64,000 bases of DNA from Synechococcus sp. RSCCF101 (lineage in GTDB: Bacteria; Cyanobacteriota; Cyanobacteriia; PCC-6307; Cyanobiaceae), in assembly GCF_008807075.1 (NCBI RefSeq), contig NZ_CP035632.1, forward strand, positions 1,860,001-1,924,000, in the 5' to 3' direction. The position numbers and the translations under genes were made by a program. This document shows positions 26,633 through 36,211 of this stretch, one piece after another. The notes below the pieces were generated by a model. It had not been told where the DNA came from. It did not search any database and was given only the letters and a program-made list of their open reading frames with translations. The number at the start of each line of letters is the position of its first letter. Position 1 is the stretch's first letter.

Positions 26633-27345
26633 CGAGTGCCGCGCATCGGCAAAAGGCGATCGCGTTGATCGGTGAGGCCAAGGCCAGCGGAGCCACCCTC
26701 AGCGCTGCCTGCGGGGAGATCGGCATTTCCCTGCGCACCCTCAAGCGCTGGCGGAAGGCCTTTCTGGGTGATGGGGACGGAGAAGACCGCCGTAGAGGCA
26801 GCCCTCGCCATGTCGCCCACCGCCTGAGCGAGGAAGAACGCCAGCGGATCCTGCTCACCTGCAACCAACCGGAGTACGCCTCGCTGCCGCCGGGACAGAT
26901 CGTGCCCGCACTGGCCGATCAGGACCTGTTCATCGGCTCCGAGTCCAGCTTGTACCGGGTGCTGCACGCGCATGGTCAGGCCCATCGCCGGGGCCGTGCA
27001 CGACCACCACAGGAGCCACGGCCTGTGCCACGGCTGCGAGCGGATCGCCCCAATGCTGTGTGGTCGTGGGACATCACCTATCTGCCCACCACGGTGCGGG
27101 GTGTGTGGCTGTACCTCTATCTGGTGATCGACGTCTGGAGCCGCAAGGTGGTGGCCTGGGATGTCGCCGAACGAGAAGACGCGCAGATCGCCGCTGACCT
27201 GGTGGGTCGGGCCTGCCTGCGGGAGCGGATCAGCAGAGGCTGCCGCCAACCGCTGGTTCTCCACGCCGACAACGGCAACGCCATGCGGGCCGCCACCCTC
27301 GAGGCCCGGTTGGAAGAGCTGGGGGTGCTGCGTTCGTTCTCCCGG
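26596..27345 (+). pseudogene. IS-I2 OrfB, truncated
   Basis: About 250 residues, including the first two catalytic Asp (WSWDITYLP, LHADNGNAM), ending at LRSFSR. The catalytic Glu region (NDNPYSESLF) is lost to IS-C3, so the enzyme is inactive. Confidence 0.85.
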
Positions 27346-27396
27346 TGACGTGACCCCCTTTATCGGTCCAGGCCTTATGAGAGTGGTTGGTCATGG

Positions 27397-28233
27397 TCAT
27401 GCAGCAGCTCCTTGTTGAGCTGCCTCCAGGGGCGTACGCCCCTGGAGGGCCGAATGCGGCCTGAGTGAGTTGTACTCCCAGCGCCAGCGGTCGGCCAGGA
27501 TCTGAGCCTCAGGAGCCGTGGTGAACAGCTCGGTGTTGAGGAACTCATCCCTGAATCTCCCGTTGAACGACTCGGCAAAGCCGTTCTGCCACGGGGAACC
27601 TGGCTCGATCGTGGCCGTTGTCGTGCCGCTGGTCCTGCACCAACGCCGTAAGGCGTGGGCGATGAATTCAGGGCCGTTGTCGCACCGGATGAACGCCGGT
27701 GCCGGGTAGAGGCTGGTGAGTTCCTCCAGCACGGCCACCACGTCCCTGGCCTTGCAGCGCCTGCCCACCCGGATGGCCAGGCAGAGGCGGCTGTGCTCAT
27801 CGATCACGTTCAGAAACTTGAGCCGCCGGCCATCGGCCGTGGCATCGAACTGGAAGTCCATGGCCCACACCTGGTGGGGATGCTCGGCCTGATGGCGACG
27901 CACTGAGCCGTCCGCTGGCCGTGCCCGCTTCTGCTTTCTGGGGGTGGGCCGCTGCAGACCCTCCTCCCGCCAGATCCGTTGCACCCGTTTGTGATTCACG
28001 CTCCAGCCCTCGCGCCGCAGCACGCGGTGGGCCATCCGCCGGCCCCAGCGGATGTGCTCAGCGGCGATCTCCCTCAGCCGGTGCCGCAGCTTGGTCTCCT
28101 CGACCCCAGGGGCCCTGCCGCCATGGCGTTGGGTGCTGCGGTTCTGACCCACAACCCGGCAGGTGAACCGCTCCGATGCCCGGTAACGCTGCTGCAGGAC
28201 GACCACCGCCCTGCGCCGGCGTTCCGGGCTCAG
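27397..28233 (-). CDS. IS-C3 OrfB transposase
   Basis: Complete; DDE motifs as in IS-C1 OrfB. Shares with copy 5 the variant block KLRHRLREIAAEH and GRAPGVEET. Confidence 0.85.
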   Translation of the reverse strand: MSPERRRRAVVVLQQRYRASERFTCRVVGQNRSTQRHGGRAPGVEETKLRHRLREIAAEHIRWGRRMAHRVLRREGWSVNHKRVQRIWREEGLQRPTPRKQKRARPADGSVRRHQAEHPHQVWAMDFQFDATADGRRLKFLNVIDEHSRLCLAIRVGRRCKARDVVAVLEELTSLYPAPAFIRCDNGPEFIAHALRRWCRTSGTTTATIEPGSPWQNGFAESFNGRFRDEFLNTELFTTAPEAQILADRWRWEYNSLRPHSALQGRTPLEAAQQGAAA

Positions 28234-28508
28234 AAGCTTCCCTCGGCAAGATCTTTGAGCATCGCCTTCTCCAGCTCGGCTTCCGCCAGCAGCTTCTTGA
28301 GTCGGGCGTTCTCCTTCTCCAACTGGGTCAGCCGTTTGGCCTCCTCGGCCTGCATCCCCCCGAACTGCTGCCGCCAGCGGTGGTAGGTCGGCTGCGTCAC
28401 CTCGATCACTCGGCAGACCTCGTTGACGGTCTTGCCCTGGGCGATCAGCTGCTCTGCAGTCTTGAGCTTGCGGATGATCTGCTCTGGAGTGTGACGGATT
28501 CGTTTCAT
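28230..28508 (-). CDS. IS-C3 OrfA
   Basis: 92 aa, ending LAEGSF instead of the LAEGNF found in most copies; copy 5 has the same variant. Intact HTH and zipper. Confidence 0.85.
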   Translation of the reverse strand: MKRIRHTPEQIIRKLKTAEQLIAQGKTVNEVCRVIEVTQPTYHRWRQQFGGMQAEEAKRLTQLEKENARLKKLLAEAELEKAMLKDLAEGSF

Positions 28509-28582
28509 GGTGAAGTCCCCGGCCCAGTCTGGCCGGTTGAGGACTCTCATTCACCCTGGACCGATGTCTGGGGTCCATGTCA

Positions 28583-28964
28583 CCGGGACCTGGGGATCGA
28601 CCAGTCGTTCTCGCGCCCAAGGGTGAGCAACGACAACCCCTTCTCGGAAGCCCTGTTCCGCACACTCAAGGTGCATCCCAGCTACCCAGTGCGCTGGTTC
28701 CGGAGCCTGGAGGCCGTCATCGCGTGGGTGAGGCAATTCGTTGCCTGGTACAACAACGAACACCGCCACAGCGGGATCAAGTACGTGACGCCCAGTCAGC
28801 GGCATCATGGCCTTGCTGATGCGATCTGTGAGGTGCGACGTCGGACTTATGAGAAGGCCTACAGGCTGCATCCAGCACGATGGAGTCGCCACCAGCGCTG
28901 CTGGAAGCAACCTGACATCGTGTGGATCAATCATCCACGCCCTGCCGAACATCGTGTCGCCTGA
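28583..28964 (+). pseudogene. IS-L: C-terminal fragment of an IS-I-like OrfB
   Basis: Encodes DLGIDQSFSRPRVSNDNPFS, with the catalytic Glu in SEALFRTLKVHPSYP, then NNEHRHSGIKYVTPSQRHH and a TGA at 28962-28964. Related to IS-I OrfB (NDNPYSESLFRTVKYRP) but clearly divergent. An inverted copy is at 41705-42086. The tract 28965-29142 between it and IS-J has a short hairpin (CCGCTCT/AGAGCGG at 29001-29017) and no gene. Confidence 0.8.
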
Positions 28965-29142
28965 TCGAGGCAGAAAACAGGCCCCCGCGGTCGTCCGACT
29001 CCGCTCTCATAGAGCGGAATCGGCAACGGGCGCGATCAGGGGCCGTCGCGGCAACCATCAACCAGGATCGACCAATGCTGTGAACAAAATGAAAGCCGCA
29101 GCAGCCATGAGGCCATCGCATCAGTAGGCTGCTTGCGGGTGC

Positions 29143-29937
29143 TCAGCTCAAGCACTCCGAGCGGACAACAACGCTGATAGGCACCGCCTCCGCGTCTGCC
29201 ATGTCCTGCTCGGCAACCTCGGCCTGCTCCTCTCGTTGGCGGGCTTTGGCAGCTGCAGCCTCGGCTTCCAGCTCCGCCTTGGCCTTGCGGATCCACTCCA
29301 ACCGATTGGCGCGGCGCTGCAGTTCTTCCGGCAGTTCATCGCCACGTTTGCCCTTGCCGTGCTGACCGTCCTCCTGCGCGTCAAGGAGCTCGGCCTTGCG
29401 CAGCAGCGCCCGCATCTCGCCCTCCAGCTGCTTCTCGCTTTTGAGCATCCGCTCGTGGCTCATCGCCTTGTGCCTGCTGGCATTGGCCCGGACCTTGGTG
29501 CCATCGAGGGCCACATGACCCAGGCTCACCAGCCCCGCCTTCTGGCAGAGCCGCAGCACCTGAACAAACAGCCCGGCCAGGGCGCCGAGGTGACGGCGGC
29601 GGAACTCGCTGATCCGGCTGTGATCGGGCTGCTGGTTGCCGGTGAGCACCCGGAAGGCAGCGTCCTCCCAGCAGGCCTTCTCAATCCTGCGCGAGCTGGG
29701 CAGACCGACGCAGTAGGCGTACAGGAGCAGCACCACCATCATCCTGGGGTCGTACGCCTTCTCCCCCCGTAGATCCTTCTGGCGGTAAACGGCGTGAATT
29801 GCCTCGAGATCCAGTTCAGCGGCCAGATCCAGCAGGAAGAACACCAGATGGTTCTCCGGCAACCACTCCACCGGAGACGGCGGCAGCAGCAGGGTCTGCT
29901 CGGGGTTCCAGGGACGGAAGGACTTGGGCTTGACCAT
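29143..29937 (-). pseudogene. IS1182-family transposase, N-terminal 264 aa
   Basis: MVKPKSFRPWNPEQTLLLPP and EWLPENHLVFFLLDLAAELD are hallmark N-terminal blocks. YDPRMMVVLLLYAYCVGLPS and RISEFRRRHLGAL belong to the DUF772 region. VALDGTKVRANASRHKAMS holds the first catalytic Asp. It is followed by the charged helical insertion (QEDGQHGKGKRGDELPEELQ) and stops at SECLS without the rest of the DDE domain. Confidence 0.85.
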
Positions 29938-30045
29938 GACCCATTCTCGCCCGCAGAACCATTGCAGTCATTGGGGTCTGGGCAGATTCGCCGGCGCCTG
30001 TGGAGAGAGTGTCCGCTGATCTACGCGCGACAGACTCCTAGACCA
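29143..30045 (-). mobile_element. IS-J copy 1 (IS1182 family), 3' truncated
   Basis: The outer end GAGTCTGTCGCGCGTAGATC (complement, to 30045) is followed by CTAG at 30042-30049. It carries only the N-terminal part of the transposase; the distal half is replaced by IS-L sequence. The inverted copy at 40663-41540 lacks the outermost 39 bp because IS-C4 joins there. Confidence 0.75.
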
Positions 30046-30272
30046 ACTGCACTGCACGGGAACGACAACCAGAAAGACTGGCACTTCTTGTCTCTGCAGA
30101 GAGCACAGAGGTCTGGATGCTTGCTTGATCTGCATGAATATCGGCTTGCGTGTCATGAGCCGGAGAGGCCAAGACTTTTGCATCATCCTCTCAGCGGCGG
30201 ATGATGGAGCCCTCTTCCCGGAAGTCGCGCCTATATGTGCAACAAAGACAGAGCGCACACAAGTAATGGCCT

Positions 30273-31817
30273 CTATAAGTGGTGCATCACTCGAAAACGG
30301 CTAAGAAGATCCAGCCAAAAAAGACTATAGTCTTGTCTTCCTGACGTGGACGAGTCGCCTTCTGTGCAGGCAGCACCTAGTACCCACTCGTCGTCAGCAG
30401 CGCTCTCTCTGTAGAAGCTTGACTGATATATATTGATATCGTCCTTGGCTTCAACAAGCTCTTTTGAGGCATGAACGATCAGCCTTTTGTTGCATATCCA
30501 CTTTGATTTCGCCAAGCCGGCGCCCCATGGGCTTATGCCTGTAAAGACATGCGAGATGGAAGCAACGCTTGTAAGAAGATCGCAGCCTATCGAATTGATA
30601 ATACGGCTGGAGCCAAAGACAGATTCCAATGAGGATGCATACTCAATCTCGTCATTGAGCGATATGGCCGCGTGAGACGACAGCTGTTCGCTTCCAAAAG
30701 CTGGCGAGTTCGAGCCGTCAATCAGAAACCTTGCGTCCGGCATAAGGCTAATGATCATTTCAATAAGTCGTTTAAGACCTTGCCTCTGCTCAATCCACTC
30801 CCGATTGCCAAAACGCAGAGAAATGAGAATTAACCGTCCTTCTTGAGCCGCTCTAGCAGACTTCTGGTAAATTGGTGAATGGATATCAGAACAGTGGGTC
30901 AAGGCATTGTCGAGTATTGTGGTGGCGACAGATTCGCTTATCCGTGACGCCCGAGGAGCCAGATAAATTCCAGTTTCGAACTCAAGTTCAGAGACTGACT
31001 CTGATCTTTGCTCGCTTTGTCCCTTGATAAGACTTTGAAGATTGCCATATGCCGTTCCACGTATTGAGACGTGCGCATTAGCCTGGTCTCGCAAATACAG
31101 ATCCCCCCAAATCGATAGATTATTCCAGAGATAATGACCTATGTGAGGAAAGACCTCATTTGTCACAAACAACTTCTTCTTTGGCTGACATGAGAGATAA
31201 TGAGCGTTGAGATTTAGGCTCCTATAGACATGCGACAAGCCAGCCAGCACATGCTCTCGCCCAATCCTGTCGGGCTTGCGCAGCGCATCGTATACAAATA
31301 TCTCATCGGAGTCTAACTCATGTAATTGGATCGAGCCATGCACATAGCCCTTGGGGCCAAAGTATGACAGGATCATGTGCCTGTCATTCTCGCCCTTCAG
31401 AAGCAACGAATGTAATGTTATATTTCTAGTAGCGTAGAAGATGCCCCCAGTCTTCGGATGCCTGGCAAGAATCTGCTTGCTTTTAATGAACGCTTTAATT
31501 AGGCTATTCGGACAAATTACATTGGGCGAATCACCGTCCGAAGTGCACAGCTCGACATGGTCGGGGGTGAGGAATAGTAACGGGTCGCTCATATAGTGTA
31601 GATCGGCGTTTTCGCTGAGGAGCTCCTTGTATACAAGTGCGTTTACCAACGGATAGTCAGTTACGGTTCTCCTGATCAGCCGGCGATAAAAGCTCTCATC
31701 GGTCATGGCTGCAATGCGCCTAAGTCTTGATCGCAGCTGCCCGTACCTTCTGCTCGTGGCCAGCAATCCAGCCAATGCTGACGCATCGCCAGACCGGCAG
31801 AGTTCATCAATCTCCAC
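30273..31817 (-). CDS. Unrecognised 514-aa protein, possibly glycan-related
   Basis: No family is recognised with confidence. It starts at GTG 31817. The middle part has KKLFVTNEVFPHIGHYLWNN (about 217-236). The C-terminal half has alternating strand/helix blocks (LILISLRFGNREWIEQRQGL, PDARFLIDGSNSPAF, RIINSIGCDLLTSVASISHV, FTGISPWGAGLAKSKW) that could form a Rossmann/GT-B-like half, with ISPWGAGLAKSKW as a possible donor-site loop. No signal peptide or membrane segment. AT-richer than the flanking IS, and bounded by IS on both sides. Its position between glycosyltransferase genes suggests a role in the same glycan, but this is inference. Confidence 0.5.
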   Translation of the reverse strand: MEIDELCRSGDASALAGLLATSRRYGQLRSRLRRIAAMTDESFYRRLIRRTVTDYPLVNALVYKELLSENADLHYMSDPLLFLTPDHVELCTSDGDSPNVICPNSLIKAFIKSKQILARHPKTGGIFYATRNITLHSLLLKGENDRHMILSYFGPKGYVHGSIQLHELDSDEIFVYDALRKPDRIGREHVLAGLSHVYRSLNLNAHYLSCQPKKKLFVTNEVFPHIGHYLWNNLSIWGDLYLRDQANAHVSIRGTAYGNLQSLIKGQSEQRSESVSELEFETGIYLAPRASRISESVATTILDNALTHCSDIHSPIYQKSARAAQEGRLILISLRFGNREWIEQRQGLKRLIEMIISLMPDARFLIDGSNSPAFGSEQLSSHAAISLNDEIEYASSLESVFGSSRIINSIGCDLLTSVASISHVFTGISPWGAGLAKSKWICNKRLIVHASKELVEAKDDINIYQSSFYRESAADDEWVLGAACTEGDSSTSGRQDYSLFWLDLLSRFRVMHHL

Positions 31818-31975
31818 GCAGAATCCAATATTACTATTCTTGATATTGTAACCCTTTGGCGGTTGGGTCGCCTGTGAAGTGGCTACCTTGAGCCGAGAGG
31901 GCTGGTATGGAGACCCGACAGTGCAAAGCCCAAGCTCTGAAAACCGATCATCCCTGGCAGCAGGAAAGGGTCTAC

Positions 31976-32540
31976 GTGTTGTGTCTCACCACGTTGTTCA
32001 GCAGAGCAGCTCCCTGTGCCGCTGCTGAGGTAAACGCCAGCCGAGGGCCGAGTGCTTCCTGAGTCGGTGATAGATCGACAGGTAGCGAGAGAGCCAGCGG
32101 TTCCGCTCCTCCGAGTTCTGGAACGCCATGGCGTAGGCCCATTCCCGGCAGAGCGCGTGGATGAATCACTCTGCCTTGCCGTTGGTTCTGGGGGTGTACG
32201 GCCTGGTCCGGATGTGCCTGAGCCCTATGGCCAGGCAAGCCACGGCGAACTGCCTGGAGACAGTCGCCGGCCCGTTGTCCGAAATGACCCGCTGGCGCTC
32301 GATCTCTTGCCTGTTGAACCAGGCGACGGCTTTGGCCTGAAAGCCGAGCACGGTGGGCTTCTGCTCGTTGTCCACTGCGATGTGAACCTTGTTGTAGCCG
32401 ACCCCATAGGACCCGCCTTTCTGACGATCACCGGTGATCCGGTGCCCCACCTTCCGGAACCGGGCCAGGGACTTGATGTCGACGTGAATCAGGTCGCCCG
32501 GTCGCTCCCACTCGTAGCGCTGAACTGGTGACCTGGGCTC
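31976..32540 (-). pseudogene. IS481-family transposase, C-terminal part
   Basis: The complement encodes QRYEWERPGDLIHVDIKSLA, then NKVHIAVDNEQKPTVLG and RVISDNGPATVSRQFAVACL (second catalytic Asp region), then RTRPYTPRTNGKAE. A TGA follows where the family has Arg, then FIHALCREWAYAMAFQNSEE in the same frame, and more damage near the end. It complements the N-terminal fragment at 13342-13793. Confidence 0.8.
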
Positions 32541-32545
32541 TAAGA

Positions 32546-32595
32546 GGCTGCTGAAATTGCAGTCGAGACAGGAGCTGGTCCTGCTGTTTCCCTCC
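32546..32595 (+). pseudogene. IS-B family end fragment
   Basis: CTAA then GAGGCTGCTGAAATTGCAG, matching the IS-B terminal repeat and the fragment at 13211. IS-C7 follows directly. Confidence 0.6.
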
Positions 32596-32669
32596 TGACG
32601 TGGACCCCGGAAACCGGTCCAGGGTGAATGAGAGTCCTCAACCGGCCAGACTGGGCCGGGGACTTCACC

Positions 32670-32948
32670 ATGAAACGAATCCGTCACACTCCAGAGCAGA
32701 TCATCCGCAAGCTCAAAACCGCCGAGCAGCTGATCGCCCAGGGCAAGACCGTCACCGATGTCTGCCGCGTGATCGAGGTGACGCAGCCGACCTATCACCG
32801 CTGGCGTCAGCAGTACGGCGGCATGCAGGCCGAGGAGGCCAAGCGGCTGACTCAGCTGGAGAAGGAGAACGCTCGGCTCAAAAAGCTGCTGGCAGAGGCG
32901 GAACTGGAAAAGGCGATGCTCAAAGATCTTGCCGAGGGAAACTTCTGA
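32670..32948 (+). CDS. IS-C7 OrfA
   Basis: 92 aa HTH/zipper protein with the variants TDVCRVIEV and RQQYGGMQAEE. Intact. Carries CTCAAAAAGCTG in the zipper, where other copies have CTCAAGAAGCT. Confidence 0.85.
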   Translation: MKRIRHTPEQIIRKLKTAEQLIAQGKTVTDVCRVIEVTQPTYHRWRQQYGGMQAEEAKRLTQLEKENARLKKLLAEAELEKAMLKDLAEGNF

Positions 32949-33781
32949 GCCCGGAACGCCGGCGCAGGGCGGTGGTCGTCCTGCAGCAGCGTTACCGGGC
33001 ATCGGAGCGGTTCACCTGCCGGGTTGTGGGTCAGAACCGCAGCACCCAACGCCATGGCGGCAGGGCCCCTGGGGTCGAGGAGACCAAGCTGCGGCACCGG
33101 CTGAGGGAGATCGCCGCTGAGCACATCCGCTGGGGCCGGCGGATGGCCCACCGCGTGCTGCGGCGCGAGGGCTGGAGCGTGAATCACAAGCGGGTGCAAC
33201 GGATCTGGCGGGAGGAGGGTCTGCAGCGGCCCACCCCCAGAAAGCAGAAGCGGGCACGGCCAGCGGACGGCTCAGTGCGTCGCCATCAGGCCGAGCATCC
33301 CCACCAGGTGTGGGCCATGGACTTCCAGTTCGATGCCACGGCCGATGGCCGGCGGCTCAAGTTCCTGAACGTGATCGATGAGCACAGCCGCCTCTGCCTG
33401 GCCATCCGGGTGGGCAGGCGTTGCAAGGCCAGGGACGTGGTGGCCGTGCTGGAGGAACTCACCAGCCTCTACCCGGCACCGGCGTTCATCCGGTGCGACA
33501 ACGGCCCTGAATTCATCGCCCACGCCTTACGGCGTTGGTGCAGGACCAGCGGCACGACAACGGCCACGATCGAGCCAGGTTCCCCGTGGCAGAACGGCTT
33601 TGCCGAGTCGTTCAACGGGAGATTCAGGGATGAGTTCCTCAACACCGAGCTGTTCACCACAGCCCCAGAAGCTCAGATCCTGGCCGACCGCTGGCGCTGG
33701 GAGTACAACTCCCTCAGGCCGCATTCGGCCCTCCAGGGGCGTACGCCCCTGGAGGCAGCTCAACAAGGAGCTGCTGCATGA
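32945..33781 (+). CDS. IS-C7 OrfB transposase
   Basis: Complete frame with all three catalytic motifs (AMDFQFDATADG, RCDNGPEFIAH, FAESFNGRF). The 5' half shares the GRAPGVEETKLRHRL variant of copies 3 and 5. Confidence 0.85.
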   Translation: MSPERRRRAVVVLQQRYRASERFTCRVVGQNRSTQRHGGRAPGVEETKLRHRLREIAAEHIRWGRRMAHRVLRREGWSVNHKRVQRIWREEGLQRPTPRKQKRARPADGSVRRHQAEHPHQVWAMDFQFDATADGRRLKFLNVIDEHSRLCLAIRVGRRCKARDVVAVLEELTSLYPAPAFIRCDNGPEFIAHALRRWCRTSGTTTATIEPGSPWQNGFAESFNGRFRDEFLNTELFTTAPEAQILADRWRWEYNSLRPHSALQGRTPLEAAQQGAAA

Positions 33782-33833
33782 CCATGACCAACCACTCTCA
33801 TAAGGCCTGGACCGATAAAGGGGGTCACGTCAA

Positions 33834-34035
33834 TAGAGCTTGCAGAAGATGGGATTCAGCCGGTCAAGGGCGTGATCCGCAAGCCGCCGGACCTGCCGCA
33901 GGGGATGCGACGCCGGAATCCGATCCTCGGTGGAGACATAGGAGAACAGAGGGCCGGTCCGCTCCTGCTGTCCGCGCATTCGCCTGGTGCCGTTGGCTCA
34001 TTTTCCCGCGGCTGGCAGGGTTTTTCAGCAGCCTC
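33834..34035 (-). pseudogene. IS-B fragment (left 200 bp, inverted)
   Basis: Reverse complement of about 1852-2053 of IS-B: ends in TTTTTCAGCAGCCTC with TTAG outside, and contains the start of the transposase (MRGQQERTGPLFSYVSTEDR). Confidence 0.85.
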
Positions 34036-34059
34036 TTAGGCAGCCCTGAATCAAGCGCT

Positions 34060-34137
34060 ACACTGAGCCAAGGCATGTCCCCCATGTCCGGGTAATGAAG
34101 TCAGCGGCCAAAGCTATCCAAGCAAAGGCACCCACCT
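34060..34137 (+). pseudogene. IS-E right-end remnant
   Basis: ATGTCCGGGTAATGAAGTCAG, GGCCAAAGCTATCC and AAAGGCACCCACCTC parallel the IS-E end at 9830-9880 with substitutions. Confidence 0.6.
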
Positions 34138-34408
34138 CGCAGCGGCACGTCAAGGGCCACCATCGAGCTGTACTCCCCGTGGCAGAACGGCTATGCCGAG
34201 TCGTTCAACGGACCGTTCCGCGATGAATTCCTCAACGCTGAGCTGTTCACCACAGGAACTGAGGCTCAGATCGCTGCCGCTGGGAGTACAAATCCCTCAA
34301 GCCGCACTCGGCCCTCGAGGCGGACGCGCCTCTGGATGCAGCTCCCTATTGAGCTGCTGCATGACCACCACTCCCAAAAGGCCTGAGACCAATAAATGGG
34401 GTCACGTC
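34138..34408 (+). pseudogene. Decayed IS-C relative, OrfB 3' end
   Basis: CCGTGGCAGAACGGCTATGC and GAGTCGTTCAACGGACCG correspond to the catalytic-Glu region of IS-C OrfB, and the end reads AATGGGGTCACGTCA. A deletion near 34268 (AGATCGCTGCCGCTGGGAG) removes the frame. More divergent than the seven IS-C copies. Confidence 0.8.
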
Positions 34409-34640
34409 AGCCAGCTCCAGGAAGACAACCATCGCTACGGCGGGTCCGGCGCCGAGTGATGGCCAAGCTGAGCACCCCAGCACTCAACCGCCTTCACTTA
34501 GCCGGATTCAGCCCCGTCCGCAAGGGGCTGAAGCCCATGATGCAGGCATGACATGACATGACAGACAGGGCTGATGGCGATCGCAAGGAGGCAAATAGGA
34601 GGAAGGAGACATGAGACTTTGAATCTGTCCTGACTCTCAG
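34409..34640 (+). pseudogene. Decayed ISAs1-K relative, transposase 3' end
   Basis: GAAGACAACCATCGCTACGG (EDNHRYGG) through TTCAGCCCCGTCCGCAAGG parallels the 3' end of the IS-K transposase, now with several stops. It ends ATGAGACTTTGAATC like IS-K. A short ACATG repeat (GCATGACATGACATGACAG) lies inside. 34641-34821 shows no gene. Confidence 0.7.
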
Positions 34641-34821
34641 CTGGAGTTCGCCTCAGTGGCGTCTCGGCGGGGTGCTAATCAACCTAGTGAGAGACGACAG
34701 TCAGCCCCCCATCATCAAACCATCCCCTTTGGAGTTGATATGTATCGCGAGCATCGCGCCAATCCTGACGGTTGACTATTGGCTCTGACAATCAACCGAA
34801 AGAAAGTTGCCAAGCGGGCTT

Positions 34822-36024
34822 ATGGGAAAGATGTCATTGTTCTTAGAAGTTTGCTTTGTGCGCGAGGGCCAGATTGCTGGATGGGCATTTAACGCCGATG
34901 ACCTGCAGTGCAGGTTGACGCTTGAGGTCTGGATCAACGGCGAGCTTGATGGCTTTTGTGATTGTAGTCTTGCCAGCGACGTTGTCGCTTCCTGGGGATT
35001 GGGCGATCACTCTGGCAGATATGCATTCTTGTATTCTTCTCAGAAATTGTCAGCAGGTCGCTTGCTTCGTTTTGTAGTTCATGATGCATGTCTGTTTGGT
35101 GAGTGGAGCCTGCTGTTGCCGAGGCAGACGGGAGCTGTGACCACATATGGCTCTCCCGGCTCAATGGCTTCACGGCTTGGGTCTTTTGAGCGCTACAAGT
35201 CATTCAGGAGCCTTTCGAATGATGTCAGAATGAAGATTGCTCTCCAGCGTTATTACCTTTCAAGCAAGGCCGTTAGGTCGACTTCCATTGATATTATCCT
35301 CCCGACATATAATCGGGCCGGAGTGCTGCGGGCTGCGATTGAGTCTGTGCTTCGGCAGGTTCACCAGTGCTGGCATCTCTACATCTGCGACGATGGCAGT
35401 AGTGACAATACTGCTGATCTATGTTCCTGCTATGTGCGTGATTCAAGGATTCACTATCTTCCTATGCCCCATCGAGGCGTTAGTGCCGCCCGCAATGCCG
35501 GCTTGAGCCGCTCTAGGTCAGGTTATGTCGCCTTTCTGGATAGCGACAATACATGGTCTCCTGAATATCTGAGCCTGATGCTCTCGTTCCTCTCTAAGCA
35601 GAGCCTAGACTGTGGCTTTTGCGCGGCCCTGCTGACTGGAGACTGTGATGGCGACAAGGTCTGGCTTGGCAATTTCTTCAGCTGGAGGTCATGTCTTGAA
35701 GTAAACTATATAGATCTCAATTGCTTCGTGTTCAGACGCGCCTCTGTGGGCTTAAAACGAGCATCCTTTGATGAATCGCTGAGGCGATTTGTTGATTGGG
35801 ACTTTATCCTGGCCATTACAAAGGAGTCGCGCACCGCCTTCCTGTGCTGTGCTTTAGTTAATTATTATAATGGTGATCAGCTTGACAGGATTACGTCATT
35901 AGAATACCGGGGCGCGAGGGGGAGTGATGTGATGGACGCTATTCGTGCCAAGCACTATCAACTGGCCGGCATGTGCGATAATGTTGATGCTCAAATTGCC
36001 TGCGCAAGCATTGACAGCGGATAA
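34822..36024 (+). CDS. Family 2 glycosyltransferase with N-terminal beta domain
   Basis: About 400 aa. Residues about 5-100 (GQIAGWAFNADDLQCRLTLE to VVHDACLFGEW) resemble a small beta-rich module often fused to bacterial surface-glycan enzymes. Residues about 150-380 are GT2: IDIILPTYNRAGVLRAAIES, LYICDDGSSDNTADL, GVSAARNAGLSRSRSGYVAF, and LDSDNTW with the DxD metal site; FVDWDFILAITKES is near the catalytic base position. ATG 34822 is used; TTG 34807 and ATG 34831 are alternatives. Isolated between IS, AT-richer. 36025-36211 downstream shows nothing. Confidence 0.85.
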   Translation: MGKMSLFLEVCFVREGQIAGWAFNADDLQCRLTLEVWINGELDGFCDCSLASDVVASWGLGDHSGRYAFLYSSQKLSAGRLLRFVVHDACLFGEWSLLLPRQTGAVTTYGSPGSMASRLGSFERYKSFRSLSNDVRMKIALQRYYLSSKAVRSTSIDIILPTYNRAGVLRAAIESVLRQVHQCWHLYICDDGSSDNTADLCSCYVRDSRIHYLPMPHRGVSAARNAGLSRSRSGYVAFLDSDNTWSPEYLSLMLSFLSKQSLDCGFCAALLTGDCDGDKVWLGNFFSWRSCLEVNYIDLNCFVFRRASVGLKRASFDESLRRFVDWDFILAITKESRTAFLCCALVNYYNGDQLDRITSLEYRGARGSDVMDAIRAKHYQLAGMCDNVDAQIACASIDSG

Positions 36025-36211
36025 TCATTGCTTGTCCGCCAGCCAGTCTTCTGTGCGCCGAGATAACCGCCGCGTGTTCTTCGCTTAAGCTTTACGGATC
36101 TGACGTGAGAACATGGGTCGCATGAAGCCTGCCGGCTCGGCCCCGATCTCTGTATTGGAACTGCGATTGAGGATTCGTTCGGCTGAAGCTTTTGGTGCGC
36201 GTGACGTGACC

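Larger units (their letters stand above)
26060..27345 (+). mobile_element. IS-I copy 2, 3' truncated
   Basis: Single left end (CCCCCGCTTTCAGG) without the 402-bp duplication seen in copies 1 and 3. It runs to TTCTCCCGG, where IS-C3 starts. The last third of OrfB and the right end are missing. Confidence 0.85.
27346..28582 (-). mobile_element. IS-C copy 3, minus strand
   Basis: 1237 bp between apparent CCGG duplications (27342-27345 and 28583-28586). The two flanks are different elements (IS-I2 and IS-L), so it either inserted at a pre-existing I-L junction or the match is chance. The inner end reads CCATGTCA rather than CCACGTCA. Nearly identical to copy 5 in inverted orientation. Confidence 0.9.
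27416..30006 (-). repeat. Inverted repeat 2, left arm (IS-C3, IS-L, IS-J)
   Basis: About 2591 bp, inverted copy of 40663-43253 (coordinates sum to 70669). Shared variants include LAEGSF in OrfA and the CCATGTCA end. Confidence 0.85.
32596..33832 (+). mobile_element. IS-C copy 7
   Basis: 1237 bp, TGACGTGGACC to GGTCACGTCA. The flanking 4-mers differ (CTCC and ATAG) and the two flanks are IS-B family pieces in opposite orientation, so recombination rather than simple insertion has shaped this copy. Confidence 0.9.

Noticed and set aside
34544-34565. GACATGACATGACATGACA short tandem repeat as a phase-variation tract
   Set aside because: It lies in a decayed ISAs1 remnant with no gene depending on its length.
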